Assembly (NCBI RefSeq): GCF_019112545.1
Contig: NW_025064898.1
Span: forward strand, 587,993 to 651,992
Origin: Guyanagaster necrorhizus
Lineage: Eukaryota > Basidiomycota > Agaricomycetes > Agaricales > Physalacriaceae
Reading direction: 5' to 3'
Length of the DNA stretch: 64,000 bases
Position 1 is the first letter of the stretch. The number at the start of each line of letters is the position of its first letter. Of this stretch, positions 12,299 through 24,700 are shown one piece after another. The position numbers and the translations under genes were made by a program. The notes beneath the pieces were generated by a model that was given only the letters and a program-made list of their open reading frames with translations, was not told where the DNA came from and ran no database searches.

Positions 12299-13160
12299 TC
12301 ATTCCATCAACCGCAAGACGATAAGTTCCAAATTTGATTCTTGATAGCACAGCCAGTGATGAGTATCATTCAAGGTATAATAAAAATATGAAGACACACG
12401 AGCTACTTTCACCGCCCGTTTCACTTGCTGTACACTCTCGTCCGCGGCGTCCTTAATGACATACTTGAGGCTCTCTTTCGGACCAAAGGTGAAATGGACC
12501 GTAGTGCGGTCGGTAAAGCGGTCCAACGCGGATAGAAGGGCAACCCGTGACGTCGCAATCCCGTTCTTTATCATAATGCGGGGTCCCAATTGTCCATCGG
12601 TAACGGCATCCAATGTAATAATCGGTCCGCCATCGTCTCGAGACAAGACTTACATGAGATGGAAGAAGTGAACTGTCGTCCCAGTTTGGGAAGACAGACT
12701 ATGAAGTCCGCAATACTGAGGGAGAGATCACCAACTACGTCAAAGCTTTGACGCTTACTAGAATCTCCATTTGAACTTCTTCATTGTTCCGCCTGCTGAT
12801 CCTGGTGTCAGGAACTTGATGCGTTGTCTGGGACTATTCGCATTGTAATCCTCTAAATTTTTGCTGGAGTCTGCAGAGAGTCGTGAACCATAGCAGTTGC
12901 TGATGGCTATCCCTTTGTCACACTCGCTCGAAAGCAAGTGGCCTAGTAATCAGAAACGGGTGGTCTGTCAGATCTACCAGACACCATTCACCGCTAAACT
13001 GCCAAGAAAGGTTGTCGATTTTGCCAAATGGTAAAGACGTTCCGTGGCTCAGTTGCGTGCGCCTGACAAGCTCATTGGAACGTTCAGTTGGGTTGACGGT
13101 CAATGCAGTGGAAAAAGACACTGCGAGCATTACCGAGCAAAGGACCGACGTGTTACGCAT
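12299..13160 (-). CDS. putative small secreted protein, gene model unresolved
   Basis: From the ATG at 13160 the frame reads MRNTSVLCSVMLAVSFSTAL, a clear signal peptide, with a TATA box about 90 bp upstream. Removing a 49-nt intron (gtgaat...actag) connects FSG to HLLSSECDKGIAISNCYGS and on to TPGSAGGTMKKFKWRF at about 12765. The 3' part (12299-12640) has a coding-like frame with IITLDAVTDGQLGPRIM and FTFGPKESLKYVIKDAADE, but I could not find a splice that joins it cleanly. Either an unusual intron, a frameshift or a second gene is involved. No family was recognised. Secretion is inferred from the leader only. Confidence 0.4.
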
Positions 13161-13245
13161 CTTGGATAAAGACGAGGACAGAATTTTGATGTACAAGTGG
13201 TTTGGACAACAGGGAGTACTGGAAAATCGATCCGTGTTGGACAAC

Positions 13246-13252
13246 TTTTATA
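13246..13252 (-). promoter_or_regulatory. TATA box of the putative secreted-protein gene
   Basis: On the minus strand the sequence reads TATAAAA, about 86 bp upstream of the ATG at 13160, a normal spacing for a fungal promoter with a short 5' UTR. Confidence 0.5.
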
Positions 13253-14844
13253 TCCACCAGAGTTTATTTTGAATTCTGAAACTATGTTCACTTGAGTAGT
13301 GTGGGTGTTGGCGTTGGTGGAGTTCTTCTACCAGCTCCCCCTTTTTCTCACAAATCGATGTCAGCCCATCGCTTACCTGTAGCGCCTGCCGTGGAATCCG
13401 AACCCGGAGGAGGTATACGTAAGCACTGGATCCTAAATGAAGACTTAGAAGACTTGTTGGTGGTGAACTAATAGACGTTTTTGGTACTCGACAAGGAACA
13501 TCAACGGGCGTGTGGTACTCGCTATATGCACTTCGATGTATGTATTAGATTATCTGCAAGAAACGAACTGCGTAAATTGATGCATGGAATTTCAGTGAAA
13601 ATGGCTTGCTTAACGGTCTTTACCACAATTAAAGTAAGCCTGGACAATTCTTTCCGTCACAGACGACTACAGATGCGACTGGCATTATTCCTTGTGGAAG
13701 CGCGTCGACCGACATGCTAGGGATGAGACTCAGATTCGATCTAGCGTAGGTAAAGCTCTCTGGCCGGAATTCCTGCCGCAAGCCACGGAGGCGGTACAGC
13801 GTATACTAGTGCGCGACTAGGTCCGGCGCGTCCACCCTTCGCGAGCCATGTGGTGTTGATGCTAGAATGCGGACCAGGCATCAAAGATATGAGAAGGTCT
13901 TATGATCCACTCCCGCCGCGTGATTAAAAAGCTGAATGTGCTGTCCGATGTTGATGAGAAGCTGGAATGTGATGGAGAGAATTATGAACAATCTCAGCCA
14001 GAAAGCGACCTTGAATCCAGAGCAACCCCATTGACGGTCTTCCGCTTTTCCATGATTCCAAGGGAATCCAGAGCAGAAGATGAAAACCAAAGTAAGGAAG
14101 TTCTTCCAAGGAATAATTCTTTGAACTTGATAGCGCCTCAAGTAAGGCCGTTAATAGTTCCGTCCAGCCGAAAATTCCATGACGATTTCGGGTGGTAGCG
14201 AGGAAATCCTACGTGGACATCCAGCCCTAAAGCGCCATGTGCTTCGAAATTATGATACAGAAAGGGTGCTACTCGGAGTAGTCCTTTGCAAGTTCACAAG
14301 CGTTCCAAGTACATGTATAAAGCATTTGCAGGGGACCCAAAGTGCCCATGGTTAAGGAGCGGGAGGTTTCCGCGAGTATGCGAGCGTTGTCACCTTCTGA
14401 GGCTTCGATGTTACTGGGGAATAGACATGAAAGCGACAGGTTGGCAGAAAATGCAAGGTCGTCGTCTCCGTGAAGCGGGTAGATGGCCTAGATTTTTTTC
14501 CTGTTGTCGCCGAAACCCGGGGACCTATCATGAGCATGATGAACAAGGAATGATTAAAAAATTCGACATACGTGAGAAGCAATAAAAGGATGCAATATAA
14601 TTAATGTTGTATGATGCTGGCATATCAGACCTTAGTTGGTGGATGACAAGAGAGGAAGGTGATGACCAAATATGGGCACCGGCTCGGGCCCTCGACTGAA
14701 TTTTCCAAGACCAACATCAAAGATTTTGGTGCACCCCCATGAGGTATTCCATGATGGTAGTTGAAAAGCCCGCGACAAGCTTTTGGCTTCTCAACTCCCA
14801 AAGTTTGTTACGTTCCCCATCCCCGCCAGTCACTTGCTCGAACT
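13253..14844. other. long intergenic region without a supportable gene
   Basis: About 1.6 kb. Open frames on both strands (for example 13902-14198 plus, and 13881-14141 minus) overlap each other and show no family motif, signal peptide or plausible intron chain. The segment contains the promoter of the F-box gene at 14845. It might contain eroded gene remains, but I cannot demonstrate that. Confidence 0.4.
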
Positions 14845-16222
14845 ATGGGCCATATTCCTCAGGAGCTCATTGACGAAGTCATCGGCTTCGTGCGAGACGA
14901 TGTACCTACCCTAAAGACATGCGCTCTCGTTTCTCGTGCCTTTTTCCCTTCCAGCCGCAAACAGACATTTTCTCGAGTCATCCTGGCTCAAAAGAACTAC
15001 CCCAGCAGTACCCATTCATTATCTCGAGGAATAACGTATACCTGCGAAAATTTCTATTCCCTTCTGTGCAGCGCCCCCTACATTTCATTCTTTGTCGTCT
15101 CACTCCGAATGGTGCACTTCCAAGCTGAATACGGAAGATGTGTTCGGGGAATCTATCATGAGGACGTACTGCCATGCATCCTTGACTCTCTGCAGAATTT
15201 GCGACGCATCACCGTCGGTGCCGACGACAGCAAGGTATCATGGCGCTTGCTACCATCGGCCTTCAAGGAGGCTTTATTTCGGTCGTTTTCCCTTCCCAGT
15301 CTTCAATGTATTGACATTGATCAACTGGAAGACATTGACCGGCCATGGAGTTTGATGGCCCATCTTGCTGGATCACCATCTTTGAAGCGGCTTTCCCTGA
15401 ATTGGATCGAGTATTCACGCCCTTCCCATTCTGATGGTCAGGCTGATGCAGATGTACGGGATGCCGTCATACGTCCACGTCTCGAAGCGTTGGAGTTATC
15501 AGGATATGATTGTCCAGTCAGCGCAATGTATCTGGCAGGTCCGGATTCTCTATTCAACACCCATCATCTCCGCGAGCTTTCGGTCGGCTTTACGGGGAAA
15601 GATTTGGAGAGACAGCGTTCTTTGGTGCAAGCCATCATTGATCAAGCTTCGAATACTCTGGAACGCCTAGAATATCGACAACTCTTTGGTATGTCCCCCA
15701 TTATGTTGTGTGGGACAATGAACTAATGGATAATCAGAATGGGAATCGTCACTGAGCCAAGAGCCCATTCTCAGGACAGAACACCTCGTTCGTCTGCGAT
15801 CGCTGTACCTCATCGTTGATTTCGTACCGCCTCCCGCTATGATACCGTTGACGCGTACATTGGAGGAGCTGAAACTGCTGGTGCTTTTACGAGACGATCA
15901 CGTACCGCCGTGTCATGAATGGTCATCATTGGATGAACACATTGGCCGTCGCCGCGACATGCCATCGCTTCGTAGCGTGCATCTTAAGCTGCACAGTCAA
16001 TACGGACATAATTGTTATAGCTTCTTGTGCACAGGTGCCAAAGGGGGTGAATCTCTGAAGAGTTCACTTAAAGAAGTCGAAACATCGCTGCCTATATTAC
16101 ATGTCCGAGGTATTTTGAGCGTGGAGGCAATTCAAGGTATGGAATTCTTCTCTTCGGCATTTTTCCCAATTCATTTACCCTTTTGTGCAGTGCGTCGAGT
16201 ATGGAGTGGAGAGTTTAACTAG
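14845..16222 (+). CDS. F-box protein with leucine-rich C-terminal part
   Basis: Three exons (14845-15688, 15738-16136, 16191-16222) give 424 residues. The N-terminus MGHIPQELIDEVIGFVRDD matches the short F-box-like motif common in Agaricomycete genes, followed by LKTCALVSRAFFPSSR. Irregular leucine-rich segments follow (SPSLKRLSLNWIE, RLEALELSGYD, LRELSVGF). Such proteins usually recruit substrates to SCF ubiquitin ligases, with the F-box binding Skp1. The first intron has good gtatgt...aatcag ends. The last exon codes for only about ten residues, so the C-terminus is the least certain part. Frames upstream of 14845 have no ATG. Large unlinked families of such genes are usual in mushrooms, so the substrate cannot be guessed. 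Confidence 0.75.
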
Positions 16223-16936
16223 CACAAGTGATACATACACAGCAATGGTGACAAACTTGAAGATCGTAAGTCGTCCATCCATCAATTGAGCGTTAGCCTG
16301 ATCCGGCTGGTCTCCCGGTTGTATTGGATATCTCTGTAGTAGAAGAGATGTCATGAAGCGTGATCACTATGCAGATAGAAATGTGGAGGCTTGAGTAACG
16401 CGTCGATTATCCAGTACGACCGTCGCATCCGACATCAAGAGCAACCTTGAGCACTTTGTAATTGCTGATGGCGTCTCACGCACAGTCTTAATATAACCCT
16501 CAACGAAAACATACCGAGGCCAGGCCTGTGTATCAAGTTAGGTAAAGAGCGAACGCGAAAACATCTCTGGAGGCCTTTTCTCCTCCGATCGCGGCGAAAC
16601 AATGATACTCGTGGCTTTCTTGAGTGCAGAACGCCGTTCTGTATCCTCCGCGGCTTGACAGCCACCTACTCTACGAACGACCGATAGATAATCGATGGGG
16701 CACGGCGGCGTATGTATGCGGACACTATCAGAAATTGGCCGTTTAGGGCCCGATGACGCCTAGCATTTACGGGAAAACCTTTGGCATACTAATTCCAGGC
16801 TACCTCTTTGTTGTAGCGGAAGTTGTGCACCAGTTGTCAGAGTGCACAGCAGGCCGGCTACGAAATTACACCGAAATGAATGTAGATCCGACTGAGAATG
16901 TGAGATGGTAGAACTTGAAATGTGCAATGATGAATG
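16223..16936. other. intergenic region between two F-box genes
   Basis: About 700 bp downstream of the first F-box gene. No open frame with a recognisable motif was seen. The 3' UTR of the F-box gene lies at its left end and the MITE begins at its right end. Confidence 0.4.
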
Positions 16937-17085
16937 TACAGTCGCCTCCCTCATAACCCATACTCTCCCATAACCCATAGGATGGTCCGTCTACCAAAGT
17001 GCGGATTTCCCTCAGATTACTCCCTCATAACCCATAGCGCCGAATGGGAACGGAGGGGGTATGGGTTATAAGGGAGGTGACTGTA
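16937..17085. mobile_element. 149-bp MITE with inverted termini, mariner-type
   Basis: The left end TACAGTCGCCTCCCTCATAA and the reverse complement of the right end, TACAGTCACCTCCCTTATAA, match over about 26 bp (continuing ...CCCATAC) with two transition mismatches. If the outer TA is a target duplication, the element proper begins CAGTC and ends GACTG, as in Tc1/mariner derivatives. The phrase CATAACCCATA or a close variant occurs again internally near 16970 and 17028. There is no coding capacity. It lies about 70 bp beyond the stop codon of the F-box gene at 17157, probably within that gene's 3' UTR. Confidence 0.75.
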
Positions 17086-17156
17086 GTTCGAAAGAGGGAG
17101 AAACCGTCTAAGATATATGCTTGACCCTGCAAGGCTGATGCATTAATGTAAGAGAA

Positions 17157-18716
17157 TCACCGGCTTCGAATAGTCCACGTCATGCTCAGTCCGGCCTTCT
17201 TGTAGGGCTCAAAAACTTCCAACATCTGCTGTCTTCGATCTTTCATCTGATAGGTAGAGAGTCGCGCCGTTACGATGGTAATCGAGAAACAATTGAGCCT
17301 GGCTACTCCGAGTTTCTCCCACCTTGTATGACGGCAATCAAGGAGTCTCTTCACACTAGCCATTTGACGCAGCTGTACGGAAATTTGCAGGTCAGCGACT
17401 GCCGTAAGGTTTTGTCTCTTAGGCTTGCCGGTAAGATAGTCAAGCACAGTGGATGGAAGAGGGTGTAACGGCCCGTGGTAATCTCGGTTTTCGATGCGCA
17501 AAACTTGGAGCGACGGAACGAGGGGAAGTACACCAAGAAGAAAGCCGTGTTTATCGGCGTCTGCGGCCATGATAATCAGTTTGGTCAAGGAGCACGCTGA
17601 TCGCCTGAAAAAAGGCATGAAGGCATCTGTATCGGGCCATGATGGGGTCGCCCGAATAATGAGCTCATTGATTGAGGGGAGCGTCACATAATCGATGAAT
17701 TGGTTGACCATCACACTGGAGGTGTACTGGAAATGGACACTAACTAGACTGTCCAATCGACGAGGGTCACGTCGACCGGGCTGAGGAAGGTCACTCTGTT
17801 TCACCACTCCCAGCTGCAATTCCTCGAGGACTGCCGCGTTCTCTACGAGATAAAAGAGATCGCTCAGCGTAGCTGTCTCCAGTTTTACCGTAATGATATC
17901 TTGCACCGGTAAAGAGACGACGGCACTGGCGTCGTCGATGTCCAGATGACGAAGTCGAGGAATTTTGGCATAAAGATTTCGCCTCCAGCTGATGGTGGCG
18001 GTATTGATACGATAGGAGCGAAGCGAAAGTGACTCTAGCATTGGAGCATCTGGTATATCCTGATCTACTGCCCTTTGGACAGGATCATGGCAGTCGGGAT
18101 CGAAATTTATTCTGCCGGAGAAAGATTTGCATCGATGTAGTTGGGCGAAAATAGTATTGAACATAGTAATTTGATAGTCGTGTCGATGGCTAGTCTCCAC
18201 GAATCGGAAGCCGATACTGAGCGGCAGGCGGCCTGACGATGATACCCATCCCTTAATCGCTGAAAACCTGGATTCAAAATATTCCTCCGTAAAGCCATAC
18301 CAGCGTACGCAATCCACGGACAGAGCTGCCCAAATCCTAGGTGTTGATAATGCCACGTCTCGCCACCTCGTACATACCGCCAGGAGTCGTAAACGACTCA
18401 TCCGGAAGACAGCACCATCATTATCAAAATCTGGATATCCTGCGCAATGAGCGAGAAATATTTCTCCCAGGAGCTCCGCCGGTAGAGACCGCATGGGACT
18501 TGCCCGGAGGAGTGTACGGTGGTCGGCGACAGTCTTGACAATTTGTGCTTCACGCTGGTTAACGACCAGAAGCTGCTGTTCCAGATCAACCTTCTGCGCT
18601 CGAAGCTGCTCCAGAAGCTTTTCCTGTTCAGACAAAGACTTTTGGACCACAACAGAGTCGTGTTCATTTGGGGCATAGTTCGTTCCCAGAACATTGGAAA
18701 CGGAAATAAGTGACAT
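17157..18716 (-). CDS. F-box protein with N-terminal coiled coil
   Basis: Uninterrupted frame of 519 residues from the ATG at 18716. Residues 24-66 (KSLSEQEKLLEQLRAQKVDL and onward) form a Leu/Gln/Glu heptad region that is probably a coiled coil. The F-box follows at about residues 75-130 (MRSLPAELLGEIFLAHC, then LLAVCTRWRDVALSTPRIW), a layout found in a very large Agaricomycete family. The remainder has degenerate leucine-rich repeats (LESLSLRSYRI, LRHLDIDD, LEELQLGVV, LTKLIIMAAD). It is probably an SCF substrate adaptor; the target is unknown. It lacks introns, unlike its neighbours, which is common for this family. A mariner-type MITE lies just beyond its stop codon. Confidence 0.82.
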   Translation of the reverse strand: MSLISVSNVLGTNYAPNEHDSVVVQKSLSEQEKLLEQLRAQKVDLEQQLLVVNQREAQIVKTVADHRTLLRASPMRSLPAELLGEIFLAHCAGYPDFDNDGAVFRMSRLRLLAVCTRWRDVALSTPRIWAALSVDCVRWYGFTEEYFESRFSAIKGWVSSSGRLPLSIGFRFVETSHRHDYQITMFNTIFAQLHRCKSFSGRINFDPDCHDPVQRAVDQDIPDAPMLESLSLRSYRINTATISWRRNLYAKIPRLRHLDIDDASAVVSLPVQDIITVKLETATLSDLFYLVENAAVLEELQLGVVKQSDLPQPGRRDPRRLDSLVSVHFQYTSSVMVNQFIDYVTLPSINELIIRATPSWPDTDAFMPFFRRSACSLTKLIIMAADADKHGFLLGVLPLVPSLQVLRIENRDYHGPLHPLPSTVLDYLTGKPKRQNLTAVADLQISVQLRQMASVKRLLDCRHTRWEKLGVARLNCFSITIVTARLSTYQMKDRRQQMLEVFEPYKKAGLSMTWTIRSR

Positions 18717-19031
18717 TCTGTACGCTGTGTTAGTTAGTTTTGAATCGTTTGCTAAATTGCAGACACACGGGTAAGAGGACCGGTCTTGGTTTGCACAATT
18801 TTTGGTGAGTGCTTCGTGAAGAGTTGGAAGTGGCAGTCACGGTGGTGGCAGTGTTCGTTCCTGGCACTACCGGCCCGCCGGCATTTACCGAAAGGTTTGA
18901 GTGTTATGACCAGTCACTCCCTTTCTCTCCCTCAGGCGATACTTAGCTTATCAAGTGCAAACTACAAGCTGCTGGTACTCTATAAGTTCTAGGGGAGATT
19001 AGTACCTTTCAAACGGAGTCCACCTTAACCA
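18717..19031. other. short intergenic region
   Basis: About 315 bp between the F-box start codon and the stop codon of the MFS gene, both on the minus strand. It must hold the F-box promoter and the MFS 3' UTR. No motif stands out. Confidence 0.4.
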
Positions 19032-21377
19032 CTATGATTTGCTATCGCCTTCGCTAGCTTCTCCTTGGACTCTCCATTCCTCACCCTTTTTTATTACTAG
19101 TAACACCAATAGCCCACTGAGCAAAAGAATGATGGCAAAGATGGTATACATCCAGCCTGTGTGTATCGCAGGAATGAGGGGAAGTAGGTAAACGACGTAT
19201 CAGTCTCCATTTCAAATAACCCAAGAAAACGCACCATCGCCAAGCTTATCCTGTAATTGTTGTTGCAAGTCAGTAAGGAAAAAATGTCGCAAGAACGCTC
19301 GACAGACCTGTACTGGTACTGCGATCTCCGTACCGATAAACGCCGCCATTCCACGGAAGGAGCTGTTTAGGGAAACAGCACTGGAAGATCGACCCACATT
19401 TGCATCCACGATATACGCCAATTCGCTAGCATAAGCGGAGCTATTACGAAGCGAATGGTCACAAAGACAAAAATTTGCATTGTGGGGCGCTAACTTACAT
19501 CGCAAAGAATCCAGAAACAAACAGCATAACGCATATCGCAGCAACATGTACATGCTGTTGACATACCCAAGCAAGCCCTACGACGGACATAGGGAAGAGC
19601 CAGATGCTATATATCGTGCTCTTCAAGCGCATCTGATTAAAGCAGGAGTGAGAAGGTAAGGAGAGGAGGCAAAGGGCGCGGACCTCTGGGTGACTTCTTC
19701 CTTCATTCTTTCTTTTGAGTCTTGCTAGCTCACGGTCCGAGAAACGACCTCCTAGTATGCTCCCAGCCATTGATCCTTATGACAACAAGCAATGACATTA
19801 GTTTCGGTGGTGCGAAGCGAACGAAGAGAAACAATCTGCAGACCCAGTCCGAACGACAACAAAATAAATCCTATCGTCAGTGCGTCATAACCGTAAGCAC
19901 TTCCAAGAGTTCGAGATGTTGTGTATACCACTATGAAGCAGTATGAAAATAGTATACCTGTAGAAAAGAGTAGTATTACTATGTATTCGCAGTCAACAAA
20001 ATACCACCTACCTGAGGAGAGTAGCATGAGGATATTATTCCGCCGTCGAAGAACGAGCCATAACGGATGGACCGGGTTGACATCCCTCAAAGAGAGCTTT
20101 ATTGTTGGTAGGGTTTCCAGGGTCGAGGCTCCGACTTCAGAGATAGGCTCTTGTTTTTCTAGATCAGCATCTGTCTTGATATTTTCGTCCTCCGCCGTAT
20201 CCTTGGGTTTCTCCAGAGTTTCGGCCTCCTTGGCCCGCAGCTTCTCCTCCTTTTTCATTTGCTGCGCCTGCTCCTTCAAATGCCGTTTCAAAATATTTTG
20301 GTATACGTAACTTCGCTCCTTCCTGTACGTGTCTTTGAAAAAGAACAAAAAGCACAGAAAAATAGTCCCGGCAAGGATGGCCAGGAACCAGAAGGGGGCT
20401 CGCCAATTAAATCCGGTAGTGAGAACTCCTCCAAATACAGGTCCTAGAGATGGGCCGAGAAGAGGAGAAATATAGTATATACCCATCTGTGCGGCAGGGA
20501 TAAGCCTTTGAGCAGTCCTATACGAGAGCACTGACCTTTCTGCCTCTTTCTTCCGGATCGAAGATGTCTGCAAGACTAGCCGCACCGATAGTCATCACAG
20601 CGCTTGAGCTGGACATAATGAGAACAGAATACAGGTGGATAAATTACAATACGCACCCTAAAGCTTGTAGACATCGCATCCCTATTACCCTAGGGAAGAG
20701 AAGCACATGATAAACAAATATATCTGGAGAAAGAGTTGGAGCGGAGTCTTACAGGTCTATCGTCTTGCTCGTGGCAACAATGATTGATCCGACAATAAAA
20801 ATCAGGAGCGATATCAAGTAGACGAACTGGCGTAATTTATCAGTCAAAACAAAGTGCCCAAACTTCTTGCATTCGATGTACCCGGCGGCCTTTCACTTCA
20901 CTGATAGAACTCCAAAGCAAGGGTGTGACTCCTTGCAAGGCGATGAACAGTGAAACGCTCAAGCTAATTTGCCCACTTGTGGCAGGGAGGTCCCTTTCCA
21001 TATCCTCGATCGCGGCTACAAAGCTCGTTAGTCCCTACAGCAAGCCATACATTTTCTAGGCAACCTCACGATTTTGTATGTTGGCGCCGAATCCGGCAAT
21101 CATCGATCCTGAAGCAATTACGCCCAAGACAAAATTCTAAGGCGCGACGATCGTAGTAAGCGGAGGCTGGCACGCGACCGTGAGATTGCCTTACCTTGCG
21201 CATGGGTGACCACTTTCGGGGATCGTCTTGGACCGGAAGATGCTCGATATCCGAGACGGCCTCTTCAATTACAGATGGAACGGTCTGGTGGTCATTTTCT
21301 GCATTGCTGGATTGGCGTACATCTGTCATTGAGTTCAAGGCCACTGTGGCGGGCGTCGAGGTACCGGAACTCGTCAT
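19032..21377 (-). CDS. major facilitator superfamily drug:H+ antiporter, DHA1-like
   Basis: Multi-exon gene from the ATG at 21377 (MTSSGTSTPATVALNSMTD) to the stop at 19032. The cytosolic N-terminus (VQDDPRKWSPMRK) splices to the first transmembrane helix NFVLGVIASGSMIAGFGAN. Then come LPATSGQISLSVSLFIALQG, the antiporter motif in ISPLLGPSLGPVFGGVL, and FNWRAPFWFLAI. A long charged central loop (LKEQAQQMKKEEKLRAKEAE, then an acidic part) separates the two six-helix halves. The C-terminal helices end with YTIFAIILLLSGLLVLLVI and a short hydrophilic tail. Family members export drugs, polyamines or weak acids at the plasma membrane. The substrate cannot be predicted. Exon joins were checked by eye for the N-terminal half and the last exon. 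Confidence 0.85.
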
Positions 21378-21796
21378 CGTCGGGTAAAATGGTGAGGGGT
21401 TTGTTCAAGATCCTGGATGCGCACGGCAAGGAAAAAATGGGGAATAATATGATTTGTTCATACCGCGGGCCAGTAAAGTAGTTTGCAACACGTCTCTCGT
21501 CCGACGATGACCGAGATATGGCATGAAGCTTAAAGCCGAAGATCTTGCCTCATGTGAATTCGCTTCAAAAAATTGCCGGCTTCGAAAAAGTTTAGGAGAA
21601 ATTTTATGACACATACGTTACATTACGCGAAACATTTGCTCCCAGCGGGGCACTCTTAGCGATAAATGTTCTGTGACGAACATTCTGGCTCAATAACGGA
21701 AGGCAGCATCAAATCCCTGGACCCCTGTGCATATTGATTGGTAACGAATACTGAGCAACGAACGTCGACATCAATGAGATAAATCCAAGCCTTGGG
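21378..21796. other. intergenic region
   Basis: About 420 bp upstream of the MFS start and downstream of the RRP6 stop (both on the minus strand). No gene is supported here. Confidence 0.4.
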
Positions 21797-24700
21797 TCAT
21801 TTCTTGAATGTGTGAGACTGATTTCCACTCTTGACCTCACTATGTCCTTTAGGTGGGGCTGGGAAATCGCCATAGAAATAGGATGCGTCGCCTGTTTCTT
21901 TCTGTGAGATTCCGAGATAATATGACGCAATAAAAGCACCACCTTTCCTTTGCTTGCCCTTCTTTTTCACCTTATTATCTCCGTGGATAGCCGGTACTTG
22001 GTCAAGTACGTTTGGCACAGACGAAAAGTCGAACGGCTCCGGATCTTGGGAGGCGTTTTCATCGTCTCTAGATTTCGACTTCTTGGAAGAAGTCACCTCC
22101 GTTCCTGAAGTGCCGTCATCCGGATCGGTAGGGGCAACTCGTTTACGCTTTTTCTGCCTAGCCTGACCAACCACGACAAGTGTATCTTCAATTGGTTCCC
22201 GTGGCTGCCTTTGAGGTGCCGGGATAAACGGTATCTCCGCTTGCATCTCTACCGTACCGCCGTCTTCAGCGGTTTCGTCAACTTGCATGGGGATAACATG
22301 TTCTTGAGGTTCGATGCTGACACGCTAAACACAGGATGATATATCAATGTCGACACAGCATGAAAACGGACGTAAAGAAACCTTGGGTACAAATGGCGCG
22401 ATGGACAGAGTACTATGTATCCGGGTAACCAGTTCCCGGAATCGACTCATATCGCTGCTGTAGTTCGTGTCCGATTTCTATTGAGTCAGGTGAGTACTAA
22501 AGTTACAAAATTATTTCTTGGACCCTTACGCGAGCCATTGTTCCGAAAAGTGCACTTTGCGAGGTTGTGATACCTGAATGATTCCGGGGGGATGACAACT
22601 GGACAAACAGTGTAGGAAGGGCAGTTCCGAAGAGTGACGACTTCGACGTTATACTTGATGAAGTAGCTATGAATGGCAGATTTTAGGCAAGAAGAATGCT
22701 TAGGGTCTGAGAGTACTGACAACCAGACCATAGAGTAGAAGACTGCAGCGCCTGTGTTTTTAGAACTGGACTTTCGTCGACGTGCTCAACCTCGGTAGGC
22801 TCTGGTTGCTGCTCGGGAATACTTGATGTGCTGGAAGAACGTGAAAGATAGACTTTGACAGCATCACGGATCGTGTCTAGCAATTCCTTCGCTCGTCTTT
22901 TCATTAAAGGCGGAGGGGAATGAAAAACTCTCAATAACGCAGCCATATCAGCCGGAGGACTTTCTGCCAGTTGAAATAGGAAATGATTGGGCAAAAGGTA
23001 TCTGGAAGAATTTGAGGTCAGAATAACAGGAAACTAACATGAATATGTGGCATCAGCGAACCTGGTACTTTCATCCTCCTCTCGAGCAACTTTGTCCCGC
23101 CATGCATGGATAGTCTTGTATATCTGTTTTTGAAGTGCATCGACGTCCGAATTTGGCGCCGAAGCAAGAAGAGCACCCTTATTCCATTTACGAGCCAAGG
23201 TATCCCACCCAGTACTACCAGTCCCTTCAGCGGCGTCATACAGCTCTTTTTCGTACACTTTGAGAGCGGTATCTTGTGATCTGGCAAGGACCTCACGAAG
23301 GATGGAGTCACTGGACACTGGGGAAGATGATGGGCCGCCTTCCAGAGATTGAGAGCGAACTTGGGATTCACCACGATCCAACAACGCGTTCCGAAGATTA
23401 TCGTATATGAACAAGAGGAAGTGAGTATCAGAGCGAGCATATTTCAGCATCTCTTCAGGAAGAGGCCTAAGGTGAAGCTGTCAGATTCAATATATCTAAG
23501 CACGAACTCCATACCTTATGCGCCAGTCGGCTAATTGGTACCGCTTGTCTGGAAGGAAGTCACAGTACATCTCAAGTAGATTTGCAAGACCATGCTTGGG
23601 GAAGGCTGGCCAACATCAGCTTTGTTAGCACTGAACACGAATTGTTTTGACGTACACAAAATCTGAGAAGCGTGATACGTATCGAAAAGGTTCACGATAT
23701 ATAAATTTAGATCTTGTTGTAACCATATGATGTCGCTTTCAGCGCCGTGGAATACCTGAAGGTAGGGGTTGATCACAGGTCATGACAGGAACGATCTACT
23801 GACCTTGATGATGCTTGGGTCCGCAAAAACTTCATTGAGGATTTCCAGTTCGTCTCGAAGGGAAAGAACGTCTATTATCCAGTCCTCCTCTCGCGTACTA
23901 ATCTGCATCAGGCATAGAAATCCTGCATAAGTACGATAACTGTGGTGTTCTAGGTCGACTGCTATTTCTGTCACTTGACGGAGCTTGCCCAGCATGGTTT
24001 GCAGCTCCTCCAGTGCGGAAACCCAGCTGAAAGAGGTGGTATCGAAGGGCTTGGGCTGTATTGGAGGCGCTTGATGGAACATATGTGGTGGGTACGACAG
24101 GTGGGTGATTTCATATCGATAAGGATGAGTGGATCTACGAAATTGCTAAGAAGAGAACATGTGGGAATGGAATACAGAACACACAATGTATTGATGCTGT
24201 CAGATGCATCGCTATCCTGGTCGAGAAATTTGTACCCCAGGGGAACTCGCGCGTGGTACTTGTGTTTCAAACGAGGATACCAAGGCGTGTTGGTATTATC
24301 GACAAGGACCTTGAATTTGAGCTGAGGCTTAGCCAGAGCGGCAGCGTGTTGGATGACAGGTGCAGGTCGACCGGATGGTTTCTTCTTCTGTTAAGGATAT
24401 CGTGAAGGTAAGGAAAAACTACAATTGGGGAGAATGTAAACCTTGATGGAGGGAAGGTCGACAAGGGCATTCATTGCAATGGCAGGAGGCTTCGTCTTGC
24501 CCTGATACTCATCCAGCGAGATGTCCTAACAGGATGTCAGTGTGCAACCATACAAACATACGTGACGCGAACTCACGACACGCTCTAGCAGCTGGTCCAT
24601 ACGGTCAACGACAAGCGTCTCAAAGCTATCTAGAATATCATCTTCACTCCGCACTTTTCCTTTTCCTTTGTCCTTTCCTGAAGTATGAACAGTTGCCGCT

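Noticed and set aside
13881..14198. Overlapping open frames on both strands between the secreted-protein and F-box genes
   Set aside because: They overlap each other, show no motif or leader, and have no plausible introns.
16937..17085. Possibility that the inverted repeat is a transcription terminator hairpin
   Set aside because: Eukaryotic context, 100-bp spacing between arms, internal recurrence of the terminal phrase, and TA at both ends all fit a MITE better.
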